NCBI GenBank assembly: GCA_964539045.1
Contig: CAZIHW010000117.1
Location: forward strand, 18,788-82,787
DNA: 64,000 nucleotides
Direction of reading: 5' to 3'
DNA from: UBA1227 sp964539045
GTDB taxonomy: Bacteria > Bacillota > Clostridia > Oscillospirales > Acutalibacteraceae
This document shows positions 8,708 to 17,890 of this stretch, one piece after another. Position 1 is the stretch's first letter; each line of letters begins with the position of its first letter. Position numbers and translations under genes: made by a program. A model generated the notes under the pieces. It ran no database searches and was not told where the DNA came from. It saw only the letters and a program-made list of their open reading frames with translations.

Positions 8708-8777
8708 TAAGCTAAAGTTAGCCGTCAGACTAATATGGTAAAGAGCCGGCCATCAGTCCGGCACATGGATATCAAAC

Positions 8778-8812
8778 AGGGGACTCTCTTATGAGAGCCC
8801 CCTTAAATATTT
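8778..8812 (+). terminator. Probable terminator after dnaJ
   Basis: AGGGGACTCTC, loop TTAT, then GAGAGCCCCCT form an 11-bp stem with one A-C mismatch, followed by a T-rich tail. A smaller GCCGG/CCGGC hairpin lies just upstream. Confidence 0.6.
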
Positions 8813-8834
8813 TCAGACTGAGGATACAAATCAG

Positions 8835-8863
8835 TTGATTTTTGCGCTTTAAATGGCTAAAAT
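8835..8863 (+). promoter_or_regulatory. Promoter of the acyl-CoA synthetase/IOR operon
   Basis: TTGATT at 8835-8840 and TAAAAT at 8858-8863 with a 17-base spacer, about 40 bases before the start codon. Confidence 0.6.
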
Positions 8864-8907
8864 AGATTATGATTTACTATATATAACTTATTTCGAGGTG
8901 TTTTCGT

Positions 8908-10545
8908 ATGCCAATTTTCGAGTATTTGGAGAAAAATGCTCAAATGTATCCTGACGAAGTCGCTTTGGTTGAAATAAATCCAAAGTTTGAGCCGACTTCA
9001 AAACTTACGTGGAGAGATTATGCTCTTATGGAACCGCAACCGGGAGAACCTTTCAGACGTGAGATAACATGGAAGACCTTTGACGAAAAGGCAAATATGT
9101 TTGCAAATCTTCTTTTTACAAGAGGCGTTGGAAAGGGAGATAAAGTTGCTATACTTTTGATGAATTCCATAGAATGGCTTCCCATATATTTCGGTATCAT
9201 CAAGACAGGTGCTATAGTAGTTCCTCTGAATTACAGATATACTGCTGAAGAGATAAAGTATTGCCTTGACAAGTCTGATTCATCTATGCTTGTTTTCGGA
9301 CCGGAGTTTACCGGACGCGTTGAGGAGATAGTGGACAGAATCCCAAAGGTAAACCATTTGTTCTATGTTGGGGAGGACTGCCCGTCTTTTGCCGATTCAT
9401 TTGAAAAGATGATAAGGTTCTGTTCCGATAAGAAACCCAATGTAAAGGTTACCGATGAAGATGACGGAGCAATTTACTTTTCTTCCGGTACAACAGGTTT
9501 TCCGAAAGCTATATTGCACGCTCACAGGAGTCTTATGCACTCCGCTGTTGTAGAGCAGGCTCATCACGGACAGCAGAGAGATGATGTTTTTCTTTGCATC
9601 CCTCCTCTCTACCATACGGGAGCAAAGATGCATTGGTTCGGAAGTCTGGTGTCAGGAAGTAAGGCAGTGCTCTTAAAGGGAACAAAGCCTGAATGGATAA
9701 TAAAAGCCGTATCAGATGAGCAATGTACAATCGTCTGGCTACTCGTTCCATGGGCACAGGATATATTGGATACCATAGATAGGGGAGAAATAGACTTATC
9801 AGAGTATTCACTTTCTCAATGGAGACTTATGCATATCGGTGCACAGCCGGTTCCTCCTGCACTCATAAAGAGATGGCTGAGCGTATTTCCGAATCACAAG
9901 TATGATACAAATTACGGCCTGTCTGAGTCTATAGGACCGGGATGTATACATCTCGGTATAGAGAATATCGATCATGTCGGCGCCCTGGGCAAAGCGGGAT
10001 ATGGTTGGGAAGTAAAGCTTTGCAATGAGGACGGAACGGAAGTTCCGACCGGAGAAGTCGGAGAGATCTGGGTTAAAGGACCCGGAGTTATGAAATGCTA
10101 TTACAAGGACGAGCAGGCGACAGCTGAATCCTTGCACGGCGAATGGCTCCTCACGGGAGATATGGGCATGAAGGACAAGGATGGATTTATACATATTGTA
10201 GATAGAAAGAAAGATGTTATAATATCAGGAGGAGAAAATATTTATCCGGTACAAATAGAGAATTTCCTGAGAAAGAATCTCGCTATCAAGGATGCCGCTG
10301 TTATAGGTTTCCCTGATGCAAGGCTCGGAGAAATTACCGGTGCTATTATTGAGATAAAAGATGGCTACACGCTGACTGAAGATGAGGTTAATGAGTTTTG
10401 CCTTGATTTGCCGAGATATAAGAGGCCGAAAAAGATTATTTTTGCCGATATTCCGAGGAATCCGACCGGCAAGATAGAAAAACCAACCCTCAGGAAGATT
10501 TATTGCACAGACAGCGTTGTGGCCCACCAGGTTCAGGAGGGTTAA
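8908..10545 (+). CDS. AMP-dependent acyl-CoA synthetase/ligase
   Basis: A 545-residue ANL-superfamily enzyme that activates a carboxylic acid as an adenylate and transfers it to coenzyme A. Motifs in order: AIYFSSGTTGFPKA (P-loop-like A3 site), NYGLSES (A5), LLTGDMGMKDKDGFIHIVDR (A7/A8 with the hinge region), ISGGENIYPVQIE, and PRNPTGKIEKPTLRK with the catalytic lysine. Length is normal. The substrate cannot be read from the sequence. Because it precedes iorA and iorB by a few bases, an aryl acid such as phenyl- or indole-acetate is likely; this is inference. Confidence 0.9.
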   Translation: MPIFEYLEKNAQMYPDEVALVEINPKFEPTSKLTWRDYALMEPQPGEPFRREITWKTFDEKANMFANLLFTRGVGKGDKVAILLMNSIEWLPIYFGIIKTGAIVVPLNYRYTAEEIKYCLDKSDSSMLVFGPEFTGRVEEIVDRIPKVNHLFYVGEDCPSFADSFEKMIRFCSDKKPNVKVTDEDDGAIYFSSGTTGFPKAILHAHRSLMHSAVVEQAHHGQQRDDVFLCIPPLYHTGAKMHWFGSLVSGSKAVLLKGTKPEWIIKAVSDEQCTIVWLLVPWAQDILDTIDRGEIDLSEYSLSQWRLMHIGAQPVPPALIKRWLSVFPNHKYDTNYGLSESIGPGCIHLGIENIDHVGALGKAGYGWEVKLCNEDGTEVPTGEVGEIWVKGPGVMKCYYKDEQATAESLHGEWLLTGDMGMKDKDGFIHIVDRKKDVIISGGENIYPVQIENFLRKNLAIKDAAVIGFPDARLGEITGAIIEIKDGYTLTEDEVNEFCLDLPRYKRPKKIIFADIPRNPTGKIEKPTLRKIYCTDSVVAHQVQEG

Positions 10546-10552
10546 AAATCAT

Positions 10553-12298
10553 ATGAAGAGACTTTTACTGGGCAATGCAGCCGTTGCGGAGGGTATTGCG
10601 GATGCAGGTTGCCTTTTGGTTTCAAGTTATCCCGGTACTCCGAGTACGGAGATAACCGAATTTGCCGTTAAACACGAAGAGGTTTATTGCGAGTGGGCAC
10701 CTAATGAGAAGGTTGCAATGGAGACTGCTATAGGTGCGTCTATAGCCGGTGGCAGGGCCTTTTGTGCGCAAAAGCACGTTGGACTTAATGTCGCAGCCGA
10801 CCCATTGTTCACCGCTTCTTATACAGGCGTGAACGGTGGCCTTGTTGTAGCTGTTGCAGATGATCCCGGTATGCATTCCAGTCAGAATGAGCAGGATTCA
10901 AGGCACTATGCAAAGGGCGCTAAGGTTCTTATGCTCGAACCCTCTGATTCCGGAGAATGCTATGAATATACGAAGCTTGCTTTTGAGCTTTCCGAAAAAT
11001 TTGATACACCTGTTATACTCAGACTGACTACAAGGGTTGCACATTCAAGTAGCCTTGTTGAGACCTGCAAGGATAACGGTGCGAAACTCAGAGCATATGA
11101 GAAGAATCCCGGAAAATATGTAATGATGCCGGCAATGGCTAAGACAAGACATATTTTTGTTGAGGATAGATTGCAAAAGGAACGCGAATATAGTGAAACC
11201 TCAGATCTAAACAAAGAGATTATAAACAGCAATACCGTAAACGGCAGAAAAATCGGTGTTATTGCTGCCGGTATAACATATCAGTATGCAAGGGAAGCAT
11301 TGGGTGAAAATGCGTCTTATCTTAAGCTCGGATGTGTATATCCGCTTCCCGAAAAGAAGATACTCGATTTTGCTTCAAAAGTAGACGAAGTTTACGTTTT
11401 AGAGCAATTGGATCCGTTTATAGAAGAGCATTGTAAGTCTCTCGGACTTAAGGTTCATGGTAAGGATGAATTCACTCTTCAGGGTGAGTATTCACAGACT
11501 CTGATTGAAAAAGTTATTCTTAATAAGGAACTTCCGACATTGAAAGCCGATGTGGATGTTCCGGGAAGACCGCCGGTTCTTTGTGCCGGATGCCCGCACA
11601 GGGGACTGTTTTCCGCTTTGAAGTCTTTGGATGTTTTTGTCAGCGGAGACATAGGCTGTTATACCCTCGGCGCTCTTCCTCCGATCCAGATGATAGATAC
11701 ATGCGTTTGTATGGGAGCTTCAGTGAGTTCATTGCACGGGAGAAATAAGGTCAGACCTCAGGAGGCAAAGAAGAGTGTTGCTGTAATAGGCGATTCTACC
11801 TTCATACATTCCGGCATTACGGGTCTTATTAATATAGCCTACAACCAGAGTAATTCGAAAGTTATTGTCCTTGATAATTCTATAACCGGCATGACAGGAC
11901 ATCAGCAAAATCCGACTACCGGAAAGCGAATAAACGGAGATCCGACGACCGCCGTAAATCTCGAAGCTTTGGCTCATGCTGTCGGAATTGACAGAGTAAT
12001 AGTTGTTGATCCGTATGATATACCGGCCACAAAAGAAGCTATAAAAGCGGAGCTTGAGGTTGATGGGCCGAGTCTTATAATTTCAAGGCGTCCGTGCGCT
12101 CTTCTGAAGGAAGTTAAACATAATCCTCCATTCAGTATAGATACCGAAAAATGTACAGGTTGTAGAGCATGCCTTAAGATTGGATGCCCTGCTATAAGTA
12201 TCAAGGACGGAAAGTCCTGTATTGATTTTACTCAATGCGTTGGTTGCGGTATGTGTAAACCTTACTGTAAGTTTGATGCTATAAAGGAGGGTGAATAA
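10553..12298 (+). CDS. iorA: Indolepyruvate ferredoxin oxidoreductase, alpha subunit
   Basis: The thiamine-diphosphate and Fe-S subunit that oxidatively decarboxylates aryl pyruvates to aryl-acetyl-CoA and passes electrons to ferredoxin. ATG 10553 gives 581 residues and sits 12 bases after AGGAGG in the end of the preceding gene. The N-terminal domain has SSYPGTPSTEITEF. The TPP-binding part has VLCAGCPHRGLF and GDIGCYTLGALPP. The C-terminus carries two [4Fe-4S] motifs, CTGCRACLKIGCP and CVGCGMCKPYC. iorB follows immediately. Confidence 0.95.
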   Translation: MKRLLLGNAAVAEGIADAGCLLVSSYPGTPSTEITEFAVKHEEVYCEWAPNEKVAMETAIGASIAGGRAFCAQKHVGLNVAADPLFTASYTGVNGGLVVAVADDPGMHSSQNEQDSRHYAKGAKVLMLEPSDSGECYEYTKLAFELSEKFDTPVILRLTTRVAHSSSLVETCKDNGAKLRAYEKNPGKYVMMPAMAKTRHIFVEDRLQKEREYSETSDLNKEIINSNTVNGRKIGVIAAGITYQYAREALGENASYLKLGCVYPLPEKKILDFASKVDEVYVLEQLDPFIEEHCKSLGLKVHGKDEFTLQGEYSQTLIEKVILNKELPTLKADVDVPGRPPVLCAGCPHRGLFSALKSLDVFVSGDIGCYTLGALPPIQMIDTCVCMGASVSSLHGRNKVRPQEAKKSVAVIGDSTFIHSGITGLINIAYNQSNSKVIVLDNSITGMTGHQQNPTTGKRINGDPTTAVNLEALAHAVGIDRVIVVDPYDIPATKEAIKAELEVDGPSLIISRRPCALLKEVKHNPPFSIDTEKCTGCRACLKIGCPAISIKDGKSCIDFTQCVGCGMCKPYCKFDAIKEGE

Positions 12299-12299
12299 T

Positions 12300-12872
12300 A
12301 TGTCCGTAAAAGGTATTATGATTGTAGGTGTAGGCGGACAGGGTACTCTTCTGGCTTCAAGACTGCTCGGAAATGCACTGATTTCACAGGGATATGATGT
12401 AAAGATCTCTGAGGTGCATGGCATGTCACAACGTGGCGGCTCGGTTGTAACCTACGTAAAATACGGAGATAAGGTTGCTTCGCCTATAATAGAGAAGGGT
12501 GAAGCGGATATAATCCTTTCTTTTGAACAACTCGAGGCAGCACGCTGGCTGCCGTATCTTAAGACGACAGGAAAAATGATTGTAAACACCCAGAGCATAG
12601 ATCCTATGCCGGTTGTTATGGGTGCGGCCGAATACCCGGGCGGAGTTATTGATTCTCTCAAAAATGCAGGCGCCGATATAATGCCTGTTGATGCATTGGG
12701 GATGGCGTTGGAGGCCGGAACCCCGAAAGCAGTGAATGTCGCCCTGATAGGCGTCATGGCAAAGCAGACCGAGATACCGAAAGAGGTTTGGATAGAAACC
12801 ATAAAGTCAACGGTTCCACAGAAGTTTCTGGATTTGAATCTCAAAGCATTTGAGCTCGGTTACAGCAGCTGA
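12300..12872 (+). CDS. iorB: Indolepyruvate ferredoxin oxidoreductase, beta subunit
   Basis: The gamma-domain-like partner of IorA, 190 residues, with MIVGVGGQGTLLASRLLG near the N-terminus and EVHGMSQRGGSVVTYVK, both diagnostic of the pyruvate:ferredoxin oxidoreductase gamma/IorB family. ATG 12300 is preferred over GTG 12291, since GGAGG abuts the GTG but lies nine bases before the ATG. It begins one base after the iorA stop, so the two subunits are made from one coupled transcript. Confidence 0.94.
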   Translation: MSVKGIMIVGVGGQGTLLASRLLGNALISQGYDVKISEVHGMSQRGGSVVTYVKYGDKVASPIIEKGEADIILSFEQLEAARWLPYLKTTGKMIVNTQSIDPMPVVMGAAEYPGGVIDSLKNAGADIMPVDALGMALEAGTPKAVNVALIGVMAKQTEIPKEVWIETIKSTVPQKFLDLNLKAFELGYSS

Positions 12873-12879
12873 TTTACAT

Positions 12880-12920
12880 AGCCTGATGGCGATCCCGATA
12901 TAGCGGGGTCGCCTTGCTTA
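12880..12920 (+). terminator. Terminator after iorB, with an AGCCTGAT element
   Basis: GGCGATCCCG at 12888-12897 pairs with CGGGGTCGCC at 12904-12913 (one G-U pair), and a T-rich tail follows. The sequence directly before it, AGCCTGATGGC, is a variant of the dispersed intergenic element. Confidence 0.75.
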
Positions 12921-13039
12921 TTTTATATATTTAAAGTATAATGTCACATAAGCTGAAAAGCGACAAAAGACCGCTGTTTTGGGCGGGTTCAAATCTGCGC
13001 CATCAGCCTAAATTGAAGCGTTTTATACGGAGGGATTTT

Positions 13040-14149
13040 ATGAAATCTCATTATGACTTCCTGGTTGTAGGAGCCGGATTATTCGGCGCGGTTTTTGCCC
13101 ATGAGGCGACAAATCGCGGCAAGAGCGTCCTGGTTATAGAAAAGAGGAACCATGTAGGCGGCAATATCTACACGGAGAAGGTAGAAAATATAGATGTACA
13201 CAAATACGGGGCACACATATTTCATACCTCGAACAAAGAGGTTTGGGACTATGTATCCTCCCTTGCCGAATTTAACAACTTTGTAAATTCGCCCATAGCG
13301 AACTACAGGGGCGAGATATATAATATGCCTTTTAACATGAACACTTTTGCGAGGATGTTCCCGGTTTCTACCCCGAAAGAGGCTCTGGCTGTTCTCGATA
13401 AGGAGAGGAGCGAAATAGATCATGAGCCTGAAAATCTTGAGGAGCAGGCGATAAGTCTTGTCGGAAGGACTATCTACACGAAATTGATAAAGGGATATAC
13501 CGAAAAGCAGTGGGGTAGGGATTGTAAAGATTTGCCCGCTTTCATAATTAAGCGTTTGCCGGTCAGATTGACATATGATAATAATTATTTCAATGACCGC
13601 TATCAAGGGGTGCCAGTAGGCGGATATACGGCCTTGATTGAAAAGCTGCTTGAGGGCAGTGATGTTCAGCTTTGTGTTGATTATTCCGGCGAAAATAGGG
13701 ATAAGTACAGGTCCATTGCCGATAAGGTTATATACACCGGACAACTTGACGCTTATTACGACTATAAACTCGGAAAGCTTGAATACCGGAGCCTGAGATT
13801 TGAAACAGAGACTTTGGACGAGTCAAATTATCAGGGCGTCGCCGTCGTTAATTATACGGACAGGGAACCGGCGTATACCAGGGTTATAGAACATAAGCAT
13901 TTCATGTGCAATTTACAGCTTGATAACCCGAAGACTGTGGTGACACGTGAATATCCGGCTGCCTGGGAAGAGGGAATGGAACCATACTATACCGTAAACG
14001 ACGACAAAAATAACGAACTATATGAAAAGTACAGGCAAATGGCAGATGCGGAAGGTCTTATTTACGGGGGCAGATTAGCTGATTACAAGTATTATGATAT
14101 GGATGATACGATAGAGGCCGCCCTCTCGCTTGCCAAAGCAAAGATATAA
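13040..14149 (+). CDS. glf: UDP-galactopyranose mutase
   Basis: A flavoenzyme that converts UDP-galactopyranose to UDP-galactofuranose for cell-surface glycans. The start is ATG 13040 behind GGAGGG, giving 369 residues, typical for UGM. The FAD-binding motif VVGAGLFGAVFAHEA is at the N-terminus, followed by VIEKRNHVGGNIYTE and YGAHIFHTSNKEVWDYV. KGYTEKQWGRDCKDLP and REYPAAWEEGMEPYYTV are further family hallmarks. It stands alone between two operons, with no glycosyltransferase genes beside it, so the galactofuranose polymer is made elsewhere. Confidence 0.96.
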   Translation: MKSHYDFLVVGAGLFGAVFAHEATNRGKSVLVIEKRNHVGGNIYTEKVENIDVHKYGAHIFHTSNKEVWDYVSSLAEFNNFVNSPIANYRGEIYNMPFNMNTFARMFPVSTPKEALAVLDKERSEIDHEPENLEEQAISLVGRTIYTKLIKGYTEKQWGRDCKDLPAFIIKRLPVRLTYDNNYFNDRYQGVPVGGYTALIEKLLEGSDVQLCVDYSGENRDKYRSIADKVIYTGQLDAYYDYKLGKLEYRSLRFETETLDESNYQGVAVVNYTDREPAYTRVIEHKHFMCNLQLDNPKTVVTREYPAAWEEGMEPYYTVNDDKNNELYEKYRQMADAEGLIYGGRLADYKYYDMDDTIEAALSLAKAKI

Positions 14150-14153
14150 AAAT

Positions 14154-14209
14154 TTGTTCATATTTTAAGCTTGTTCATATTTACACATTTCTATATTTGT
14201 GGTTAAATA
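14154..14209 (+). promoter_or_regulatory. Direct repeat and candidate promoter of the two-component/htrA operon
   Basis: TTGTTCATATTT occurs at 14154-14165 and again at 14171-14182, a 17-base period. The second copy overlaps a possible -35 (TTTACA, 14180-14185), with TAAATA at 14204-14209 as a weak -10. Direct repeats are the usual site type for OmpR-family regulators, so autoregulation is plausible but unproven. Confidence 0.45.
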
Positions 14210-14288
14210 ATATCCGTATCTAATTACTTTTAAAGGTTATTTTAAGAAAATACTCTTATCATTGTACAAGCCAATAGGAGGAATGAAG

Positions 14289-14978
14289 ATGGCTATAGGA
14301 AAGATCCTTGTTGTTGATGACGACACAAATATCTGTGAGTTGCTTAAACTCTATATGGAGAAGGATGGCTATATAGTTTATATAGCAAACGACGGTGAGG
14401 CTGCCGTTCGTGCTTTTAACGAAGTTAATCCCGATATAGTTATACTTGATATTATGATTCCGAAACTTGATGGTTGGCAGGTGTGCCGGGAAATCAGAAA
14501 AGTTTCAGACAAACCGATAATTATGGTTACCGCCAAGGGTGAAACCTTCGACAAGGTTTTAGGTCTTGAGCTTGGTGCGGATGATTACGTTGTTAAGCCT
14601 TTTGATGCAAAGGAAATTATGGCGAGGATAAAGGCTGTTCTGAGACGTACATCAGTTTCTGCTGAAGATGAATCAAAGCAAGTTGATTATGAGGACCTTT
14701 CCATAAATCTTACAAACTATGAGATGAAGGTAAAGGGAGAGGTTATACCGACTCCGCCGAAGGAGCTTGAACTTATTTACCATTTGGCGAGCAACCCGAA
14801 TCGTGTGTTTACGCGCGACCAGCTTCTTGATGAAGTATGGGGTTTTGACTACTACGGGGATTCACGTACTGTTGACGTACATGTAAAGCGCCTGCGTGAG
14901 AAACTCGAGGGTGTATCTGAAAAATGGGCTCTCAAAACCGTTTGGGGCGTAGGATACAAATTCGAAACAAAGGAATAA
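14289..14978 (+). CDS. OmpR/PhoB-family response regulator
   Basis: A 229-residue DNA-binding response regulator. ATG 14289, seven bases after AGGAGG, is chosen over the upstream ATGs. The receiver domain has ILVVDDDTN, the phospho-acceptor D54 in VILDIMIPK, the switch threonine in IIMVTAKG and the invariant lysine in DDYVVKPFD. The C-terminal winged helix includes PPKELELIYHLASNPNRVFT and SRTVDVHVKRLREKL. It is followed six bases later by its histidine kinase and then by htrA, so envelope stress control is likely. Confidence 0.94.
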   Translation: MAIGKILVVDDDTNICELLKLYMEKDGYIVYIANDGEAAVRAFNEVNPDIVILDIMIPKLDGWQVCREIRKVSDKPIIMVTAKGETFDKVLGLELGADDYVVKPFDAKEIMARIKAVLRRTSVSAEDESKQVDYEDLSINLTNYEMKVKGEVIPTPPKELELIYHLASNPNRVFTRDQLLDEVWGFDYYGDSRTVDVHVKRLREKLEGVSEKWALKTVWGVGYKFETKE

Positions 14979-14984
14979 TTTGTT

Positions 14985-16493
14985 ATGTCAAAAGGGAAAA
15001 AAATAAAAGTTCCCAGACGTACGACACTTTTCTTCAAATACTTCAGGGTAACAGTGGCTATAATGGCTTTGACGATGATTGCTATGGGTTTTGTATTCTT
15101 AATGTTCCTGGTAAACTACTGGACTGCAACCAGTGCGAGCAGCCTTAAGTCTAATGCCGAAAGTATAGCAAGTACAGCTGAGGCAATGTTCAGCTCCGGA
15201 CGTATGAAGGAGTCCCCCGCCGAAGCTAATATTATCCTTTGTAACAGTCTGAACATGGTATCCAGCTCTATCGGAGCAGATGTTTTTATGACTAATAAAG
15301 ACGGAGATGTTATTCTTTGTAAGGACCTGCTAAATTCCAATATGCAGGTTCAAGGCGAAGGAAAGTGCCCTATACATATGGGATATACAGTTCCGGAAAA
15401 AATAATAGACTCGACAACTGATGAGGGATTTCGAGGTATAGACCGCCGAAACGAAACGGATCCCTCTCTCTATATGATTGTGGGTACACCCATAGATTAT
15501 GACGGGTCTGTTATAGGTTATATTTTTGCTACAACACCCGTCAATCAAACTCTGAGATCTTATTCTATTGAGATGATAAAGTTGTTTGCCGGGGCAGCCA
15601 CCGTGTCTACCGTTATAGCTATAATTCTTATATACATCTTCAGCTACGGTCTCACGAATCCGTTGCAGGAGATGTCCAGAATTACCAAGCTTTATGCGCG
15701 CGGTGACTTTTCCAAGACTATAAAAGTAAGAGGAAATGATGAGCTTTCAGATTTGGCAAAGAGCCTGAACGCCATGGGAGAATCATTGTCTGTCCTTGAA
15801 AATTCGAGGAGGAGCTTTGTTGCCAATGTGTCACATGAGCTTAAAACTCCTATGACATCGATAGGCGGTTTTATAGACGGGATTCTTGACGGCACTATAC
15901 CACAGTCTGAAGAAAAGCATTATCTTGATATAGTGAGTAAGGAGATAAAGCGTCTTTCCACCTTGGTTGTTACGATGCTTACGCTATCTAAAATAGAAGC
16001 GGGTGAAGAGAAACTTAATCCAACGGAAACAGAACTTCGTCAGTTGCTTTTTGATGCTCTTTTAAGTTTCGAAAAGCCTATAGAAGACACGAATATCAAT
16101 ATTGAGGGATTCGAGGAAATGCCGTCTGTGAGGATATTGGCTGACGAAAAAATGTTGTTCCAGGTTGTGTATAATCTTTTCGACAATGCTGTTAAGTTCA
16201 CAAATATCGGGGGTACGATAAAAATAGATCTTATTGAACTGCCGGATAGAGCTCTGATAGCGATTTCCAATACCGGTGAAGGTATATCCAAGGAGGAAAT
16301 CGTCCGCGTGTTTGAGCGCTTTTACAAGGTGGACAAGTCGAGAAGCGAACACGTTAAGGGCGTGGGTCTCGGATTGAACCTTGCGAAGAATATAGTAGAG
16401 CTCCACGGCGGTGAGATACACGTTGAAAGTGAACCGGGAAAACTTACAACATTTAGTTTCTGGATTCCGAAAAAATTAGGCGAACAGACATAA
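14985..16493 (+). CDS. Sensor histidine kinase, HAMP type
   Basis: The membrane partner of the preceding regulator, 502 residues. Two transmembrane segments (about residues 22-44 and 199-221) flank an extracytoplasmic sensor domain of roughly 150 residues. A HAMP linker (about 222-272) leads to the dimerisation/phospho-acceptor helix SFVANVSHELKTPMTSIGG, with H284. The ATPase domain has NLFDNAVKFT (N box), NTGEGISKEEI (G1), FERFYKVDKSRS (F box) and GVGLGLNLAKNI (G2). No PAS domain is seen. The ligand is unknown; linkage to HtrA suggests a misfolded-protein or cell-wall signal. Confidence 0.93.
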   Translation: MSKGKKIKVPRRTTLFFKYFRVTVAIMALTMIAMGFVFLMFLVNYWTATSASSLKSNAESIASTAEAMFSSGRMKESPAEANIILCNSLNMVSSSIGADVFMTNKDGDVILCKDLLNSNMQVQGEGKCPIHMGYTVPEKIIDSTTDEGFRGIDRRNETDPSLYMIVGTPIDYDGSVIGYIFATTPVNQTLRSYSIEMIKLFAGAATVSTVIAIILIYIFSYGLTNPLQEMSRITKLYARGDFSKTIKVRGNDELSDLAKSLNAMGESLSVLENSRRSFVANVSHELKTPMTSIGGFIDGILDGTIPQSEEKHYLDIVSKEIKRLSTLVVTMLTLSKIEAGEEKLNPTETELRQLLFDALLSFEKPIEDTNINIEGFEEMPSVRILADEKMLFQVVYNLFDNAVKFTNIGGTIKIDLIELPDRALIAISNTGEGISKEEIVRVFERFYKVDKSRSEHVKGVGLGLNLAKNIVELHGGEIHVESEPGKLTTFSFWIPKKLGEQT

Positions 16494-16507
16494 ACGGAGT
16501 GAACTAT

Positions 16508-17797
16508 ATGGAATTTAATGAGTCCAACGACTTTAATCAAAACAATTCTAATCAAGTGCCCGGTGGACCGGAAAATAAGAAGGGTTCTTCGGGAAGAAAA
16601 ATATTTGCCGTGTTGATGATAATCATCGTATTAATAGCGGGTATAGCCACGGTAAAGATAATTTTAACAGATGATCCCGGGAAACGAGACACCAATCAGG
16701 AATCAAATAAGGCGATTGACAGCAGTGCTGATATAAAGATATCAGATGCTAAGGAGTATGATTCTGAAAATGCTGACGGAACTTTGAATTCCGTTCAAAT
16801 CGCTGAAAAGGTGAAACCATCTGTTATAGCTGTAGTAACATACAAGGGCAATACTTTGGCCGGTGAAGGCTCGGGTGTTGTTATGAGTGAAGATGATTCG
16901 GGTAATACTTACTTTATTACCTGTGCCCATATAGTCAACAAAGGCGGCGTTGATGTTAAGGTGGAATTGGGCGACGGTACACAGTACGATGCGAGTGTCG
17001 TCGGATATGATACCAGAACCGATATAGCTGTCCTGAGTGTTGCTAAAACAGGATTTACGGTAGCCGAATTCGGTGATTCATCCATTCTGAAGGTGGGTGA
17101 ACCTATATATGCTATAGGTAACCCCGGAGGAACCGCATTCTACGGTTCTTTTACAGGTGGTTATGTGTCTGCGATAGACAGACCTACCTCCACATCTTCA
17201 AGCGGATATTCAATGGAATGTATACAGCATGACGCCGCTATAAATCCCGGTAACTCCGGCGGAGCATTGGTAAACAGCTATGGTCAGGTTGTAGGTATTA
17301 ATTCTTCCAAGATCGCCGATGAAGAGTATGAGGGCATGGGATTCGCAATACCTATAAATGTGGCAAAGGATATAGTTGACAGCATATTGGAAAACGGATA
17401 TGTTGCAAATAGGGCCAAGCTTGGTATAAGTTATTTTCCCGTCAGCCAAAATCAAACATACAGTGCAATCGTAAGGAAGAATGACCTTCCTTCAGGTTCT
17501 ATAATTATTGCAACTATAGACGAGAACAGCGCCTTCAACGGAACTGATGTAAAGGCAGGAGATATGATTGTCGCTGCCAACGGCAAAGAGCTTACATCAA
17601 CTGACGTTCTCCTCGGTTTTATAGAAGATGCAAAGGCCGGAGATAAGCTCAAGCTGACTATTGTCAGAATAAACGACGATTACAGCATAAATAAGTTCGA
17701 TGTTGAAGTATCTCTGGTAGAGGATAAGGGCAGTTCTCAGCCTGCTTCTCCGAATGAGGGAGAGGACAAGGAATTTACAAATCCGTTCGCGGAATAA
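16508..17797 (+). CDS. HtrA/DegP-like membrane serine protease with PDZ domain
   Basis: A surface quality-control protease of the S1C family, 429 residues from ATG 16508 behind GGAG. A short cytoplasmic N-terminus and one transmembrane segment (about residues 31-53) anchor it. The catalytic triad is readable: H141 in ITCAHIV, D172 in TRTDIAVL and S250 in GNSGGALV. A PDZ domain covers about residues 305-400 (AFNGTDVKAGDMIVAANG). The Ser/Asn- and Glu-rich tails are low complexity. It ends the two-component operon and is probably both its target and part of its feedback. Confidence 0.94.
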   Translation: MEFNESNDFNQNNSNQVPGGPENKKGSSGRKIFAVLMIIIVLIAGIATVKIILTDDPGKRDTNQESNKAIDSSADIKISDAKEYDSENADGTLNSVQIAEKVKPSVIAVVTYKGNTLAGEGSGVVMSEDDSGNTYFITCAHIVNKGGVDVKVELGDGTQYDASVVGYDTRTDIAVLSVAKTGFTVAEFGDSSILKVGEPIYAIGNPGGTAFYGSFTGGYVSAIDRPTSTSSSGYSMECIQHDAAINPGNSGGALVNSYGQVVGINSSKIADEEYEGMGFAIPINVAKDIVDSILENGYVANRAKLGISYFPVSQNQTYSAIVRKNDLPSGSIIIATIDENSAFNGTDVKAGDMIVAANGKELTSTDVLLGFIEDAKAGDKLKLTIVRINDDYSINKFDVEVSLVEDKGSSQPASPNEGEDKEFTNPFAE

Positions 17798-17816
17798 AAT
17801 AGGGCTAATGGAAAAA

Positions 17817-17885
17817 AACACCTCGAAAACGTGATAAAAGATTTACAAGTGTTAAATCTTGTGATATCATGTTTATCGAGGTGTT
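17817..17885 (+). promoter_or_regulatory. tetR promoter inside two nested inverted repeats
   Basis: TTTACA at 17842-17847 and TATCAT at 17865-17870 (17-base spacer) form a good sigma-A promoter. Around the -35, AAGATTTA (17838-17845) and TAAATCTT (17853-17860) form an 8-bp inverted repeat. Outside these, AACACCTCGA (17817-17826) and TCGAGGTGTT (17876-17885) form a perfect 10-bp pair. TetR-type autoregulation through one of these palindromes is likely. The outer pair may also act as an RNA hairpin at the end of htrA. Confidence 0.65.
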
Positions 17886-17890
17886 CGCTT

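Noticed and set aside
13079..13744. 221-codon open frame on the minus strand
   Set aside because: It is opposite glf, whose motifs are unambiguous; no ribosome binding site.
14289..17797. WalRK system with htrA
   Set aside because: The kinase has HAMP but no PAS domain and no yycH/yycI/yycJ genes follow, so the narrower WalRK label was not used. A general regulator-kinase-HtrA unit is safer.
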